Positions 7,900 to 15,358 of a DNA stretch of 64,000 nt are shown one piece after another. Both the position numbers and the translations under genes were made by a program. The notes under the pieces are model-generated. The model saw nothing but the letters and a program-made list of their open reading frames with translations, made no database searches and was not told the DNA's origin. The DNA comes from DATATV01 sp036268615. GTDB taxonomy: Bacteria; Actinomycetota; Actinomycetes; Mycobacteriales; Pseudonocardiaceae. Within the stretch, counting starts at the first letter, position 1, and the number at the start of each line of letters is the position of its first letter. The stretch spans positions 26,440 to 90,439 of the forward strand of contig DATATV010000021.1 in assembly GCA_036268615.1 (NCBI GenBank), read 5' to 3'.

Positions 7900-9033
7900 T
7901 CAGCCCAGGCGCTCGACCACCCAGTCCACGCAACGGGTCAGCGCGGTGATGTCGTCGGGCTCGATGGCCGGGAACATCCCGACCCGCAACTGGTTGCGGC
8001 CCAACTTGCGGTACGGCTCGACATCGACGATTCCGTTGGCGCGCAACACCTTCGCCACCGTCGCAGCGTCCACCTGGTCGGTGAAGTCGATGGTGCCCAC
8101 GACCAGCGAACGCTTTGCCGGGTCGGTGACGAACGGCACGGTGTACTCGGTCTTCTCCGCCCAGGTGTAGAGCCGGCTCGACGAATCGGTGGTGCGCTTG
8201 ACCGCCCAGTCAAGGCCGCCGTTGCCGTTGAGCCAGTCGATCTGCTCGGCGAGCAGGAACAGCGTGGACACGGCGGGGGTGTTGTAGGTCTGGTCCTTGG
8301 TCGAGTTGTCCAGCGCGACGGGCAGCGAGAGGAATTCCGGCACCCAGCGGCCCGACTTGCCGATCTCGTTGATCCGCTCGACCGCGGCCGGGCTGCACAG
8401 CGCGATCCACAGGCCACCGTCGGAGGCGAAGCACTTCTGCGGCGCGAAGTAGTAGACATCCGCGTCGCTCACCGAGACCGGCAGGCCGCCGGCGCCGGAA
8501 GTCGCGTCGACCAGCACGAGCGGTCCGTCGGCGGGCCGGCTGACCGGCACCATCACGCCGGTCGAGGTCTCGTTGTGCGCCCAGGCGAGCACGTCGACGC
8601 CGTCGTCGACGAGCGAGACTGCCGGCGCGTCGCCCGCGTCGGCCTTGACCACGACGGAGTCGCCGAGGAAGGGCGCGTCACTGGTGACCTTGGCGAACTT
8701 CGAGCTGAACTCGCCGTAGGTGAGGTGCTGTGCGCGGTCGCGGACAAGGCCGAAGGCGGCGGCGTCCCAGAACGCGGTGGTGCCGCCGTTGCCGAGCACG
8801 ACCTCGTAGCCCTCGGGCACCGAGAACAGCTCGCGCAGGCCCGAGCGCACGCGCCCGACCAGGGATTTCACCGGCTTCTGCCGGTGTGAGGTGCCGAGCA
8901 GCTCAGCGCCGGCGGACGCCAGCGCGGCGACCTGCTCGGGGCGAACCTTGGACGGTCCGCAGCCGAATCGACCGTCCGATGGCTTCAGCTCGGCGGGCAG
9001 TTCGAGGGTGAGTGGGTCGGCCGCCTGGGTCAT
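7900..9033 (-). CDS. serC: Phosphoserine aminotransferase
   Basis: Converts 3-phosphohydroxypyruvate and glutamate to phosphoserine and 2-oxoglutarate in serine synthesis, with pyridoxal phosphate. The 377-residue protein shows KPSDGRFGCGPSKVRPEQ near the N-terminus, the substrate-binding HRQKPV and the cofactor-lysine region YYFAPQKCFASDGGLW. It matches the actinobacterial SerC subtype in length and motifs. ATG 9033 follows an AAAGG sequence by eight bases. The 170 bp upstream (9034-9203) should hold its promoter; I see no clear elements there. Confidence 0.93.
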   Translation of the reverse strand: MTQAADPLTLELPAELKPSDGRFGCGPSKVRPEQVAALASAGAELLGTSHRQKPVKSLVGRVRSGLRELFSVPEGYEVVLGNGGTTAFWDAAAFGLVRDRAQHLTYGEFSSKFAKVTSDAPFLGDSVVVKADAGDAPAVSLVDDGVDVLAWAHNETSTGVMVPVSRPADGPLVLVDATSGAGGLPVSVSDADVYYFAPQKCFASDGGLWIALCSPAAVERINEIGKSGRWVPEFLSLPVALDNSTKDQTYNTPAVSTLFLLAEQIDWLNGNGGLDWAVKRTTDSSSRLYTWAEKTEYTVPFVTDPAKRSLVVGTIDFTDQVDAATVAKVLRANGIVDVEPYRKLGRNQLRVGMFPAIEPDDITALTRCVDWVVERLG

Positions 9034-9203
9034 GGGGAATGCCTTTCGCACCGCGGATCGACAGTCTGCACGTTCACGCGGGACCGACCCGCCCGCGTCG
9101 GCGGTGTGGCCGATCCCACCGCCCAGTCTTGCAGCCGGGCTCAATCGATATTCGGCCAGGCGGCCCACCTGGCCCCACACCGGGGACAGGACAGACGAAA
9201 CAG

Positions 9204-9959
9204 TCAGCGCAGGTGGGATGCCCCGTTGAGATCCAACACCGTGCCACTGGCCCAGGTCGCCTCGGCGGAGGCGAGCCAGCTGATCGCGGCGGCGATCTCG
9301 TCGGCCTCCCCGGCCCGGCCGAACGGGCTCTGCGCGCGGATGGCCGCTCCGCGCGGACCGTCCAGCAGTTCCGCGGTCATCTCGGTGCGGGTGAAGCCCG
9401 GCGCGACCGCGGACACCGCGATGCCGTGCGGAGCCAGGGCGACCGCGAGTGACTGGGACAGCGCGTGCACGGCCGCCTTGCTGGCGCCGTAGGCCGGCGC
9501 GACCGGCTCACCCCGGTACGCGCCCCGCGACCCGACGAAGATCAGCCGGGCGCCCTGCGCCGCGGCCTCGCGGTGCAGCAGGTGGTCGACGAACGCCCAG
9601 CTCAGATTGGCCACCCCGAACAGGTTGACGTCCAGCGTGCGCCGCCACACCTGCTGCCAGTCCGCATAGTCGATCGTCGTCACGTCGTGCTCGTCGTAGA
9701 CGCCGGCGTTGTTCACCAGCACGTCCACCCCGCCCAACCGCTCGACCGCGGTGTCCAGCACCGAGCGGACCGCCAGCGGATCTGTCAGGTCTCCTGACAC
9801 GACACAGTGGCCACTGCCGGCCAGGGTGGACAGCACCGACTCGGCGCGGGAGCGGCCCGAGTTGTAGTGCACGGCGACGGCGAAACCAGCGTCGGCCAGC
9901 CGGCGGGCGGCGGCCGCGCCGATGCCACTCGAACCGCCGGTGATCAAAGCTCTGCGCAC
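9204..9959 (-). CDS. Short-chain dehydrogenase/reductase
   Basis: A classical SDR of 251 residues: GGSSGIG cofactor loop, NNAG, a catalytic Ser in VGSRGAY and YGASK as the Tyr-x3-Lys pair. It resembles FabG-like NADPH-dependent ketoreductases, but the substrate cannot be told. GTG 9959 is chosen because GGAGAGG lies eight bases upstream. Its start is 41 bp from the stop of the hydrolase gene, so both may share a message driven from the TetR-controlled promoter at about 10.87 kb. Confidence 0.85.
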   Translation of the reverse strand: MRRALITGGSSGIGAAAARRLADAGFAVAVHYNSGRSRAESVLSTLAGSGHCVVSGDLTDPLAVRSVLDTAVERLGGVDVLVNNAGVYDEHDVTTIDYADWQQVWRRTLDVNLFGVANLSWAFVDHLLHREAAAQGARLIFVGSRGAYRGEPVAPAYGASKAAVHALSQSLAVALAPHGIAVSAVAPGFTRTEMTAELLDGPRGAAIRAQSPFGRAGEADEIAAAISWLASAEATWASGTVLDLNGASHLR

Positions 9960-10000
9960 GGGTTCGTCCTCTCCGGTGCTGGTCAGCGACAGGTCGCAGA

Positions 10001-10855
10001 CTACTGAGGATGGTCCGCGTCGGAGGTCGACAGCAGGAACCCGCCGATCTCGCGGGCGACCGTCGCCGGCTCGTCCAGCATGGACAGCACATACGCCCCG
10101 GGGACCTCGGCGTAACGCGCCCGGGGCAGCAACTCGGCCAGCCGGCGGCCGTGTTCGGGCGGCATCACCCGGTTGTCCGGCGACCACAGCACCAGCGCGT
10201 CGCCATGGAATCCGCGCAGCGCCTCGGTGTCCCGGATCAGCGCGGCCTTGTCGAACCTCGTCCGGCAGTAGGCCAGCAGGTCGCGGAGCACGCCCCGGTC
10301 GCGCAGCACCGGCGCGGTCCAGCGGCGCACCACCTCGTCGGGCACCGGCCGCCGGGTCATCTGGCCGAAGAGCGGCGGCTGCCGGCGCAGCCAGCCGATC
10401 CGCAGCTGCCGGGCGGCCAGGCGCAGACCGCCGGGCACCCGCACCGCGACCATCAGCAGTCGGCCGGGCAGCCCGGGCGGGAAGTTGTCGAACGCCTCGC
10501 AGGGCAGGATCACCTGGCGGGCCACCCGCTGGTCGAGGCCGCGCGCGGTGAGGAACAACCCGCCGCCCCAGTCGCTGTGCACGAGCGTCACGTCGGTCAG
10601 GTCCAGTGCTCTCAGGAAGTCCGCGACCAGTTGGACCTGGCCGGGCATGGTCAGGTCCGCCTCCGGGTTCATCGCCCGGCGGTGCGCGCCCAGCGGCAGC
10701 ACCGGACGCAGGTAGCGCCGGCCCTCCGGCAGCAGCGGCAGCACGGTGTCCCAGACGGTGTGGTCCATCAGCAGGCCGTGCAACAGCACCACCGGGGGCC
10801 CGGAGCCCCGCTCGTCGTACTCGATGACACCTGCCGGCAGCTCGACGTCGCGCAT
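10001..10855 (-). CDS. Alpha/beta hydrolase with Asp nucleophile and no obvious catalytic His
   Basis: A 284-residue alpha/beta hydrolase: oxyanion HG (LLHGLLMD, residues 24-31) and a nucleophile elbow reading HSDWGG (93-98), so the nucleophile would be Asp95 as in dehalogenases and epoxide hydrolases. Where these enzymes carry the catalytic His near the C-terminus this protein reads VPGAYVLSMLDEP. From memory a related actinobacterial subfamily also lacks that His. ATG 10855 has GGAGG four bases upstream. It is divergent from a TetR gene across a long palindrome, so it is very likely its target. Confidence 0.8.
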   Translation of the reverse strand: MRDVELPAGVIEYDERGSGPPVVLLHGLLMDHTVWDTVLPLLPEGRRYLRPVLPLGAHRRAMNPEADLTMPGQVQLVADFLRALDLTDVTLVHSDWGGGLFLTARGLDQRVARQVILPCEAFDNFPPGLPGRLLMVAVRVPGGLRLAARQLRIGWLRRQPPLFGQMTRRPVPDEVVRRWTAPVLRDRGVLRDLLAYCRTRFDKAALIRDTEALRGFHGDALVLWSPDNRVMPPEHGRRLAELLPRARYAEVPGAYVLSMLDEPATVAREIGGFLLSTSDADHPQ

Positions 10856-10865
10856 TCGACCTCCA

Positions 10866-10897
10866 CTAGAACGGTCACTCTAGAATGACTGTTCTAG
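10866..10897. promoter_or_regulatory. 32-bp palindromic TetR operator
   Basis: A near-perfect palindrome centred at 10881/10882: outer arms CTAGAAC (10866-10872) and GTTCTAG (10891-10897), with only two mismatched pairs in sixteen. It fills most of the 51-bp gap between the divergent hydrolase and TetR starts, so binding would block both promoters. Confidence 0.8.
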
Positions 10898-10906
10898 CAT
10901 CGACAG

Positions 10907-11491
10907 GTGAAGACTGACCAGCGAATCGTGCGGGCAATGGCCGAGCTGCTGCGGGTGCAGGGTTACGCCGCGACCGGCATCCAGCAGCTCGCCACGGCCG
11001 CCGAAGCACCCACCGGCTCGATCTATCACCACTTCAAGGGCGGCAAGCGGGAGGTCGCCGCGGCCGCGCTCCGGCAGACCGGCGCCGCCTACATCCAGCT
11101 GTTGCCGATGCTGCTGGACCGACACGAGAACCTGGTCGAGGCGATCGAAGCCGCCTTCGCGGCCGCCGCCGAGGACCTGGCGGGCACCGGCTGGGCGAAC
11201 ATGTGCCCGGTCGGCACCGTCACCGGCGAGATCGCCGACGCCGAGCCCGAACTGCGGACGGTCGCCGCGGAGGTGATCACCTCCTGGGTCGACCAGGGCA
11301 CCGCCTACCTGGCCGGCCGCGGCCTGGCCGACGCCGACGCGCGCGCCGCGATGTACGCGCTGCTCGCCGCGATCGAGGGGGCGTTCATCCTGGCCCGCGG
11401 CCAGCGGTCGGTCGAGCCGCTGCTCGCCGCGGGCCGGGCCGTCGCCGCCTACGTCGGGACGCTGCCGATCGGCGTCAGCCCGCTTGGGTGA
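10907..11491 (+). CDS. TetR-family repressor, LmrA/YxaF-like
   Basis: A 194-residue regulator: N-terminal helix-turn-helix (GYAATGIQQLATAAEAPTGS followed by IYHHFKGGK) and a C-terminal ligand domain of the LmrA/YxaF type with MCPVGTV. Such repressors sense small aromatic or drug-like ligands. GTG 10907 starts ten bases after the palindrome at 10866-10897, which is therefore most likely its own operator and that of the divergent hydrolase-SDR pair. Its 3' end overlaps the end of the convergent membrane gene by 17 bp (11475-11491). Confidence 0.88.
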   Translation: MKTDQRIVRAMAELLRVQGYAATGIQQLATAAEAPTGSIYHHFKGGKREVAAAALRQTGAAYIQLLPMLLDRHENLVEAIEAAFAAAAEDLAGTGWANMCPVGTVTGEIADAEPELRTVAAEVITSWVDQGTAYLAGRGLADADARAAMYALLAAIEGAFILARGQRSVEPLLAAGRAVAAYVGTLPIGVSPLG

Positions 11492-12446
11492 GCAGCGATT
11501 CTGCCTTGTCCACCAAGGCTTTCACCTCACGCAGATCGGTCTCCGAACGCGCCGCCTCCAGCCGGGTCAGCACCTCAAGGTACCGCTGCGACGCCTCGGC
11601 GAGGCCGACGTCGGACCGGGCGCCGCGACCGGTGCGGACGGTCTCGGCGAGTTCGTAGATCTTCGCCTGGGTGGCCGCGCGCAGGCCGGCCGCCTGGTCG
11701 CGGCGCTGCTGGGCGGCGATCGCGCGCAGGCCGAGCCGGCGCAGCCCGAGGAACAGGCCGAGCACCACCACGACGACCAGCGCCAGCCAGCCGGCGATCT
11801 TGAGCGTGCGGTACTGCTCGTGCAGCACCCGGGGCGGCGGCGGGCTGGCCAGCTGGGTGCGCGCGGCGATGTCGTACTCGGCCGCCAGTTCGCTGATCAG
11901 CGGGGTCTGCTGGCCGTCCGCGGTGGCCAGCCAGGTGCTGGTGGCGATGTCGGCGCCCAGGTTGTTCGCCCACACGCTCGCCGGGTCGAGGCCGAAGGTC
12001 TGCTCGCCGACCGGAATCCGTGCGGTCGGCCAGTTCGCGCCGACACACGCGTAGGGCTGGAGATTGGGCTGCAACAGCACCACCAACACCTCGCCGAACT
12101 CGCGGGCGATGCTCCGGCACACGTCGTAGTCGTCGTCGGTGTTGCCCGGCAGCGCCTGGTCGTACATCGCCACCACGATCGGGCGGTTGCCGATCGCCCG
12201 GTCCGCCGCGGTCAGGTCGACCCACTTGCGCGCCCCGGGCGCGACGTACACCGGGCCGGCGCGCAACGCCGAGAAGGTGACCGCCGCGTGCGCGGGCGTG
12301 CTCGGGAAGAACGTGCCGGCCAGCACCGGGACGAACACCAGCACGGTGACCATCGCGTAACCGAGCACGATCCAGCCCAGCACCCGCAGCGTCCGGGGCA
12401 GGGCACCCAGCAGGTGCCGGATCGGACCGGTGGTCGGCTCGCTCAC
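11475..12446 (-). CDS. Membrane protein with one PVYV domain and C-terminal coiled region
   Basis: A 323-residue protein of unknown function: a membrane helix at about 22-47, an extracytoplasmic domain starting GPVYVAP (64-70), a second helix at about 215-235, and a charged helical cytoplasmic tail. The domain after the first helix looks like the two domains of the upstream protein. ATG 12446 overlaps that gene's stop by ATGA (12443-12446), so they are translated together. Topology suggests a signalling or scaffold role at the membrane, but this is inference. Confidence 0.75.
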   Translation of the reverse strand: MSEPTTGPIRHLLGALPRTLRVLGWIVLGYAMVTVLVFVPVLAGTFFPSTPAHAAVTFSALRAGPVYVAPGARKWVDLTAADRAIGNRPIVVAMYDQALPGNTDDDYDVCRSIAREFGEVLVVLLQPNLQPYACVGANWPTARIPVGEQTFGLDPASVWANNLGADIATSTWLATADGQQTPLISELAAEYDIAARTQLASPPPPRVLHEQYRTLKIAGWLALVVVVVLGLFLGLRRLGLRAIAAQQRRDQAAGLRAATQAKIYELAETVRTGRGARSDVGLAEASQRYLEVLTRLEAARSETDLREVKALVDKAESLLTQAG

Positions 12447-13825
12447 TCGGCCGCCTCGTTCCCGGTCGGCCCACCGCTCGGCACGGCGGTGGCCGTCCCG
12501 GTCGCGGTGAGCAGGGTCAAGCCCTGGTGCGCGGACTCCGCGGCGCGGGTGAACTCCGCCGTCCCGCTCGCCTCCTCGGCCAGCGCGGTGGCGGTGGACA
12601 GCCGCTCAGCCGCCTGCCCGAGCCGGGCGCCCAAGCGGTCGCGGGTGAGCGGGTCCTGGTCGGCGCGCACGATCGCCCCGGCGAGTTTCGCCACCGCCTC
12701 GGTGGCCGCCGCCCGGCTCCGGCGCAGCGTCTCGGCGGATCGGCGGCTGTTGGCCGCGCGGCGCAGTTCCCAGCCGCCGAGGCCGATGATCGCCAGCAGC
12801 AGCGCGGTTCCGGCGAACGCCCACGGCGCAAGGTAACCCGCGGTGCTCGCCGCGCTCGGCGCCTGGGTGAGCACGCCCTGGCTGCGCGAGATCGTCCCGT
12901 TACGCAGCTCGCGCCACCGGGTGGCGAACGCGGTCGCGGACTCGCCGGCGTGCGCGGGGTTCAGATAGAGCAGGTCGCCGATGGCCGCGCCGAGCGCGTA
13001 CCGGCCGGCGGCGGCGAGGTCGGCGGGCTTGCCGGAGCCGGCGTAGCTGAGCCAGCCGCCGCGGTCGACCAGGACCAGTCTGCCGGGAAAGGCCGCGGCC
13101 AGCGCGTCGGCCAGCCGGGGCTCGGGGGCGCCCGGGGCGAGCAGCGGCAGCACCGCGAGCAGCACCGGCTGGTCGTCGGGGAAGTTGTTGTCGGACAAGG
13201 CGAAGGCCGGTGCGGCCGGGTCGACGTAGACCGGGTGGGTGCGCAGCGCGGCGGTCAGTGCCGCCACCGTCGCCGGGTCGGCCGGCACGTCCGCGGGCAC
13301 CGGCGGGGCGCTCGGTGTCTCGCCGCGCACGGCCTGCAGCGCGGCGGTCACCGCGCCGGTCACGTCCCGGGTTTCCAGCAGCGGCCGGGCGTACTGCGCG
13401 ATCAGCCAGGTGTTCAGGTCGAAGTAGCCGTTCTTCGCGACCGAAGTGGACAGTGCCGGCGAGCGCACGTCCACCGCGAGACCGTCGACCAGGATGATCG
13501 TGTTGCGCGTGCCGACCGCGCGGAACAGCTCGTTGAACAGCACCTGGCTGTCCACGATCCCGCTGACCATGGCGAAGTAGACCGTGCCGACCCCGGGCCG
13601 GCCGGAGGTCGCGGCGAGCGCGGTGTGCAGCGCCGTGCTGTCCAGCCCGACCGACGGGTCGCTGCCCAGGTAGACCGGGTCGGTCCGCCAGGCCGCGATG
13701 ATCGCCGCCTCGGAGTTGACCGGAGCGTTGACCGGAGCGGACGGGACGGCGCCGGCCGGTGCCCAGCCGATCAGCGTGAGCAGCAGGCCGATGAGCAGGG
13801 CCGGGGCCAGGGTGCGGCCGGTCAT
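12443..13825 (-). CDS. Exported membrane-anchored protein with two PVYL/PVYV domains
   Basis: A 460-residue protein with a cleavable-looking signal sequence (LAPALLIGLLLTLIGWAPAG, residues 6-25), two related extracytoplasmic domains starting DPVYLGSDP (49-57) and HPVYVDPAAP (197-206), a membrane helix at about 353-375, and a helical cytoplasmic tail. I do not recognise a named family. The first base of ATG 13825 is shared with the preceding stop (TGATG). The repeat-then-helix-then-coil layout matches the next gene, which has one copy. Confidence 0.75.
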   Translation of the reverse strand: MTGRTLAPALLIGLLLTLIGWAPAGAVPSAPVNAPVNSEAAIIAAWRTDPVYLGSDPSVGLDSTALHTALAATSGRPGVGTVYFAMVSGIVDSQVLFNELFRAVGTRNTIILVDGLAVDVRSPALSTSVAKNGYFDLNTWLIAQYARPLLETRDVTGAVTAALQAVRGETPSAPPVPADVPADPATVAALTAALRTHPVYVDPAAPAFALSDNNFPDDQPVLLAVLPLLAPGAPEPRLADALAAAFPGRLVLVDRGGWLSYAGSGKPADLAAAGRYALGAAIGDLLYLNPAHAGESATAFATRWRELRNGTISRSQGVLTQAPSAASTAGYLAPWAFAGTALLLAIIGLGGWELRRAANSRRSAETLRRSRAAATEAVAKLAGAIVRADQDPLTRDRLGARLGQAAERLSTATALAEEASGTAEFTRAAESAHQGLTLLTATGTATAVPSGGPTGNEAAE

Positions 13826-14151
13826 CAGGCGGACTCCGGCCGGTCGGCGGTGGCCAGCCGAGCCAGCCCGTCCCGGGCGCACTGTCCGGCCACCGCGCAC
13901 TGTGGGGCGGTGGCCGCGTCGGCCAGCAGCGCGCCCGCGGTGTTCCATCGTTCCCGGGCGGCGGCGAGCGTGTCCTCGGTCCCGGTCCGGGCGTCCAGCG
14001 CGTAACCCAGCTCGTGGTAGGCGGACTCCGCGTCGGCACGGGCGGCGGCGAGGGCCCGGCGGCGCGCGGCGCCGAGCCGGATCGGCACCAGGGCGACCGC
14101 GATGATCAGTAGCACGCCGACCAGCCAGAGCACCGCCGAACCCACGGACAT
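13825..14151 (-). CDS. Small membrane protein with helical cytoplasmic tail
   Basis: A 108-residue protein: one N-terminal membrane helix (AVLWLVGVLLIIAVALVPIR, about residues 6-25) and a soluble helical part containing APQCAVAGQCA. Function unknown. ATG 14151 has AAGGGGG seven bases upstream; the longer in-frame reading to 14247 adds unlikely residues. It is the first gene of a three-gene operon (14151 to 11475) with 1-bp and 4-bp overlaps, so its product probably acts with the two PVYV-domain proteins. Confidence 0.7.
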   Translation of the reverse strand: MSVGSAVLWLVGVLLIIAVALVPIRLGAARRRALAAARADAESAYHELGYALDARTGTEDTLAAARERWNTAGALLADAATAPQCAVAGQCARDGLARLATADRPESA

Positions 14152-14552
14152 GGAACAACCCCCTTCACCAACGCCGCCCGAGTGTAGAGTCCGGTAAGCA
14201 CCAGTTCGGGAATTCACCCAAATCGGAATCATCGTGCCGTGTCTCACTCGAATGGGTGAAGGTCACGCGGAGTGTCTGGTTCGTGTCAGCACTCGATTCA
14301 GAACCGGAAAGACGCAGGCCATCCGACAGTAGGAATACCTGCCACTTTCTCGATTCCGAAGATTGTTCGTATCGGGGTCCGGACCACCAGCGGATTCCGA
14401 CCTGCGCCGATTGTCAATGGCTGGTGGGCGGGATCACCGTCCAGGCGGTTCCGGTTGTGCCGCGAACCCCGTACCGTCGCTCGAACGGCGTGATTGGTGT
14501 CCGTATCTCCCAGCCCACACAACGGGTTCGGCCGGTCGGAAGGTGGTTCGGA
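14152..14552. other. Gene-free divergent region with an inverted repeat
   Basis: A 401-bp gap between the divergent membrane operon and pdxH, clearly lower in G+C than its neighbours. The only clear element is TTCACCCA (14213-14220) and TGGGTGAA (14253-14260), perfect inverted arms 32 bp apart, near the membrane-operon side. A possible minus-strand -10 (TACACT, 14181-14186) lacks a good -35. An open frame runs from 14256 into pdxH, but its composition is not coding-like. Confidence 0.5.
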
Positions 14553-15272
14553 ATGCCCGACATCGACAGTGTTGTGGACAGCCCGGTAACGGCCGGCAGC
14601 AGCACAGCGACAACCGAGTCCGCGACCAGCGCCGTGGAACTGCCCGCCATGCGGGTGTCCTACGAGCAGGGCTCGCTGGACGTCGCCGATCTGGCCACCA
14701 GCTGGCACGAGCAGTTGCAGCAGTGGCTGGACGAGGCGACCGAGGCCGGCGTCCCGGAACCCAATGCGATGGTGCTGGCGACGGCCGGCGTCGACGGTCG
14801 CCCGTCCTCGCGATCGGTGCTGTGCAAGGGACTTGACGAGCGCGGCGTCGTCTTCTTCACCAACTACACGTCGAACAAGAGCCACGACCTGATCGCCACC
14901 CGGTACGCCTCGGTCACCTTCCCCTGGTACGGCCTGCAGCGCCAGGTGCACGTCCGGGGCACGGTGGACAAGGTCGGTTCCGCCGAGACCGCCGCCTACT
15001 GGGCCGGCCGGCCGCGCGGCTCGCAGATCGGCGCGTGGGCGTCCCCGCAGTCGCGCACGGTCGCCGGCCGGCAGACGCTGGAGAGCGCGTTGGCCAACGT
15101 GCAGCGGCAGTTCGCCGACGCTGACCAGGTGCCGGTGCCGCCGCACTGGGGTGGCTGGCGGATTCGGCCGGAGACGGTCGAGTTCTGGCAGGGCCGGCGC
15201 GACCGGATGCACGACCGGCTGGTGTTCGCCCACTCCGGGGACAACTGGGCGGTCAAGCGCCTGGCCCCGTGA
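14553..15272 (+). CDS. pdxH: Pyridoxamine 5'-phosphate oxidase
   Basis: FMN-dependent oxidation of pyridoxine/pyridoxamine 5'-phosphate to pyridoxal 5'-phosphate. The 239-residue protein has the family landmarks MRVSYEQGSLD, SSRSVLCKGLDERGVVFFTN, a YTSNKSHDL cofactor segment, PRGSQIGAWASPQS and the C-terminal WRIRPETVEFWQGRRDRMHD with the substrate-binding Arg/His. ATG 14553 is preferred (AGGTGG six bases upstream); the family core begins at ATG 14650, so about 32 extra Ser/Thr/Ala-rich residues precede it. The product is the cofactor of SerC encoded nearby. Confidence 0.93.
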   Translation: MPDIDSVVDSPVTAGSSTATTESATSAVELPAMRVSYEQGSLDVADLATSWHEQLQQWLDEATEAGVPEPNAMVLATAGVDGRPSSRSVLCKGLDERGVVFFTNYTSNKSHDLIATRYASVTFPWYGLQRQVHVRGTVDKVGSAETAAYWAGRPRGSQIGAWASPQSRTVAGRQTLESALANVQRQFADADQVPVPPHWGGWRIRPETVEFWQGRRDRMHDRLVFAHSGDNWAVKRLAP

Positions 15273-15333
15273 CCGGTCGGGTTCGCGACGGCCAGGTTAA
15301 GACCACGTGACGAACAACTCGCCGACCAGGGTC

Positions 15334-15352
15334 GTTAGTTAGCCTAAGCTAA
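15334..15352 (+). promoter_or_regulatory. IdeR/DtxR-like iron box
   Basis: GTTAGTTAGCCTAAGCTAA matches the iron-box consensus TTAGGTTAGSCTAACCTAA at 15 of 19 positions, including all nine core bases TTAGCCTAA. It ends seven bases before the GTG of the MFS gene and overlaps a -10-like TAAGCT (15345-15350), so iron-loaded IdeR would cover the promoter. Confidence 0.75.
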
Positions 15353-15358
15353 ATCTTT

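Noticed and set aside
14256..14552. In-frame 99-codon N-terminal extension of pdxH
   Set aside because: Composition is not coding-like, PdxH does not need it, and a ribosome site precedes 14553.
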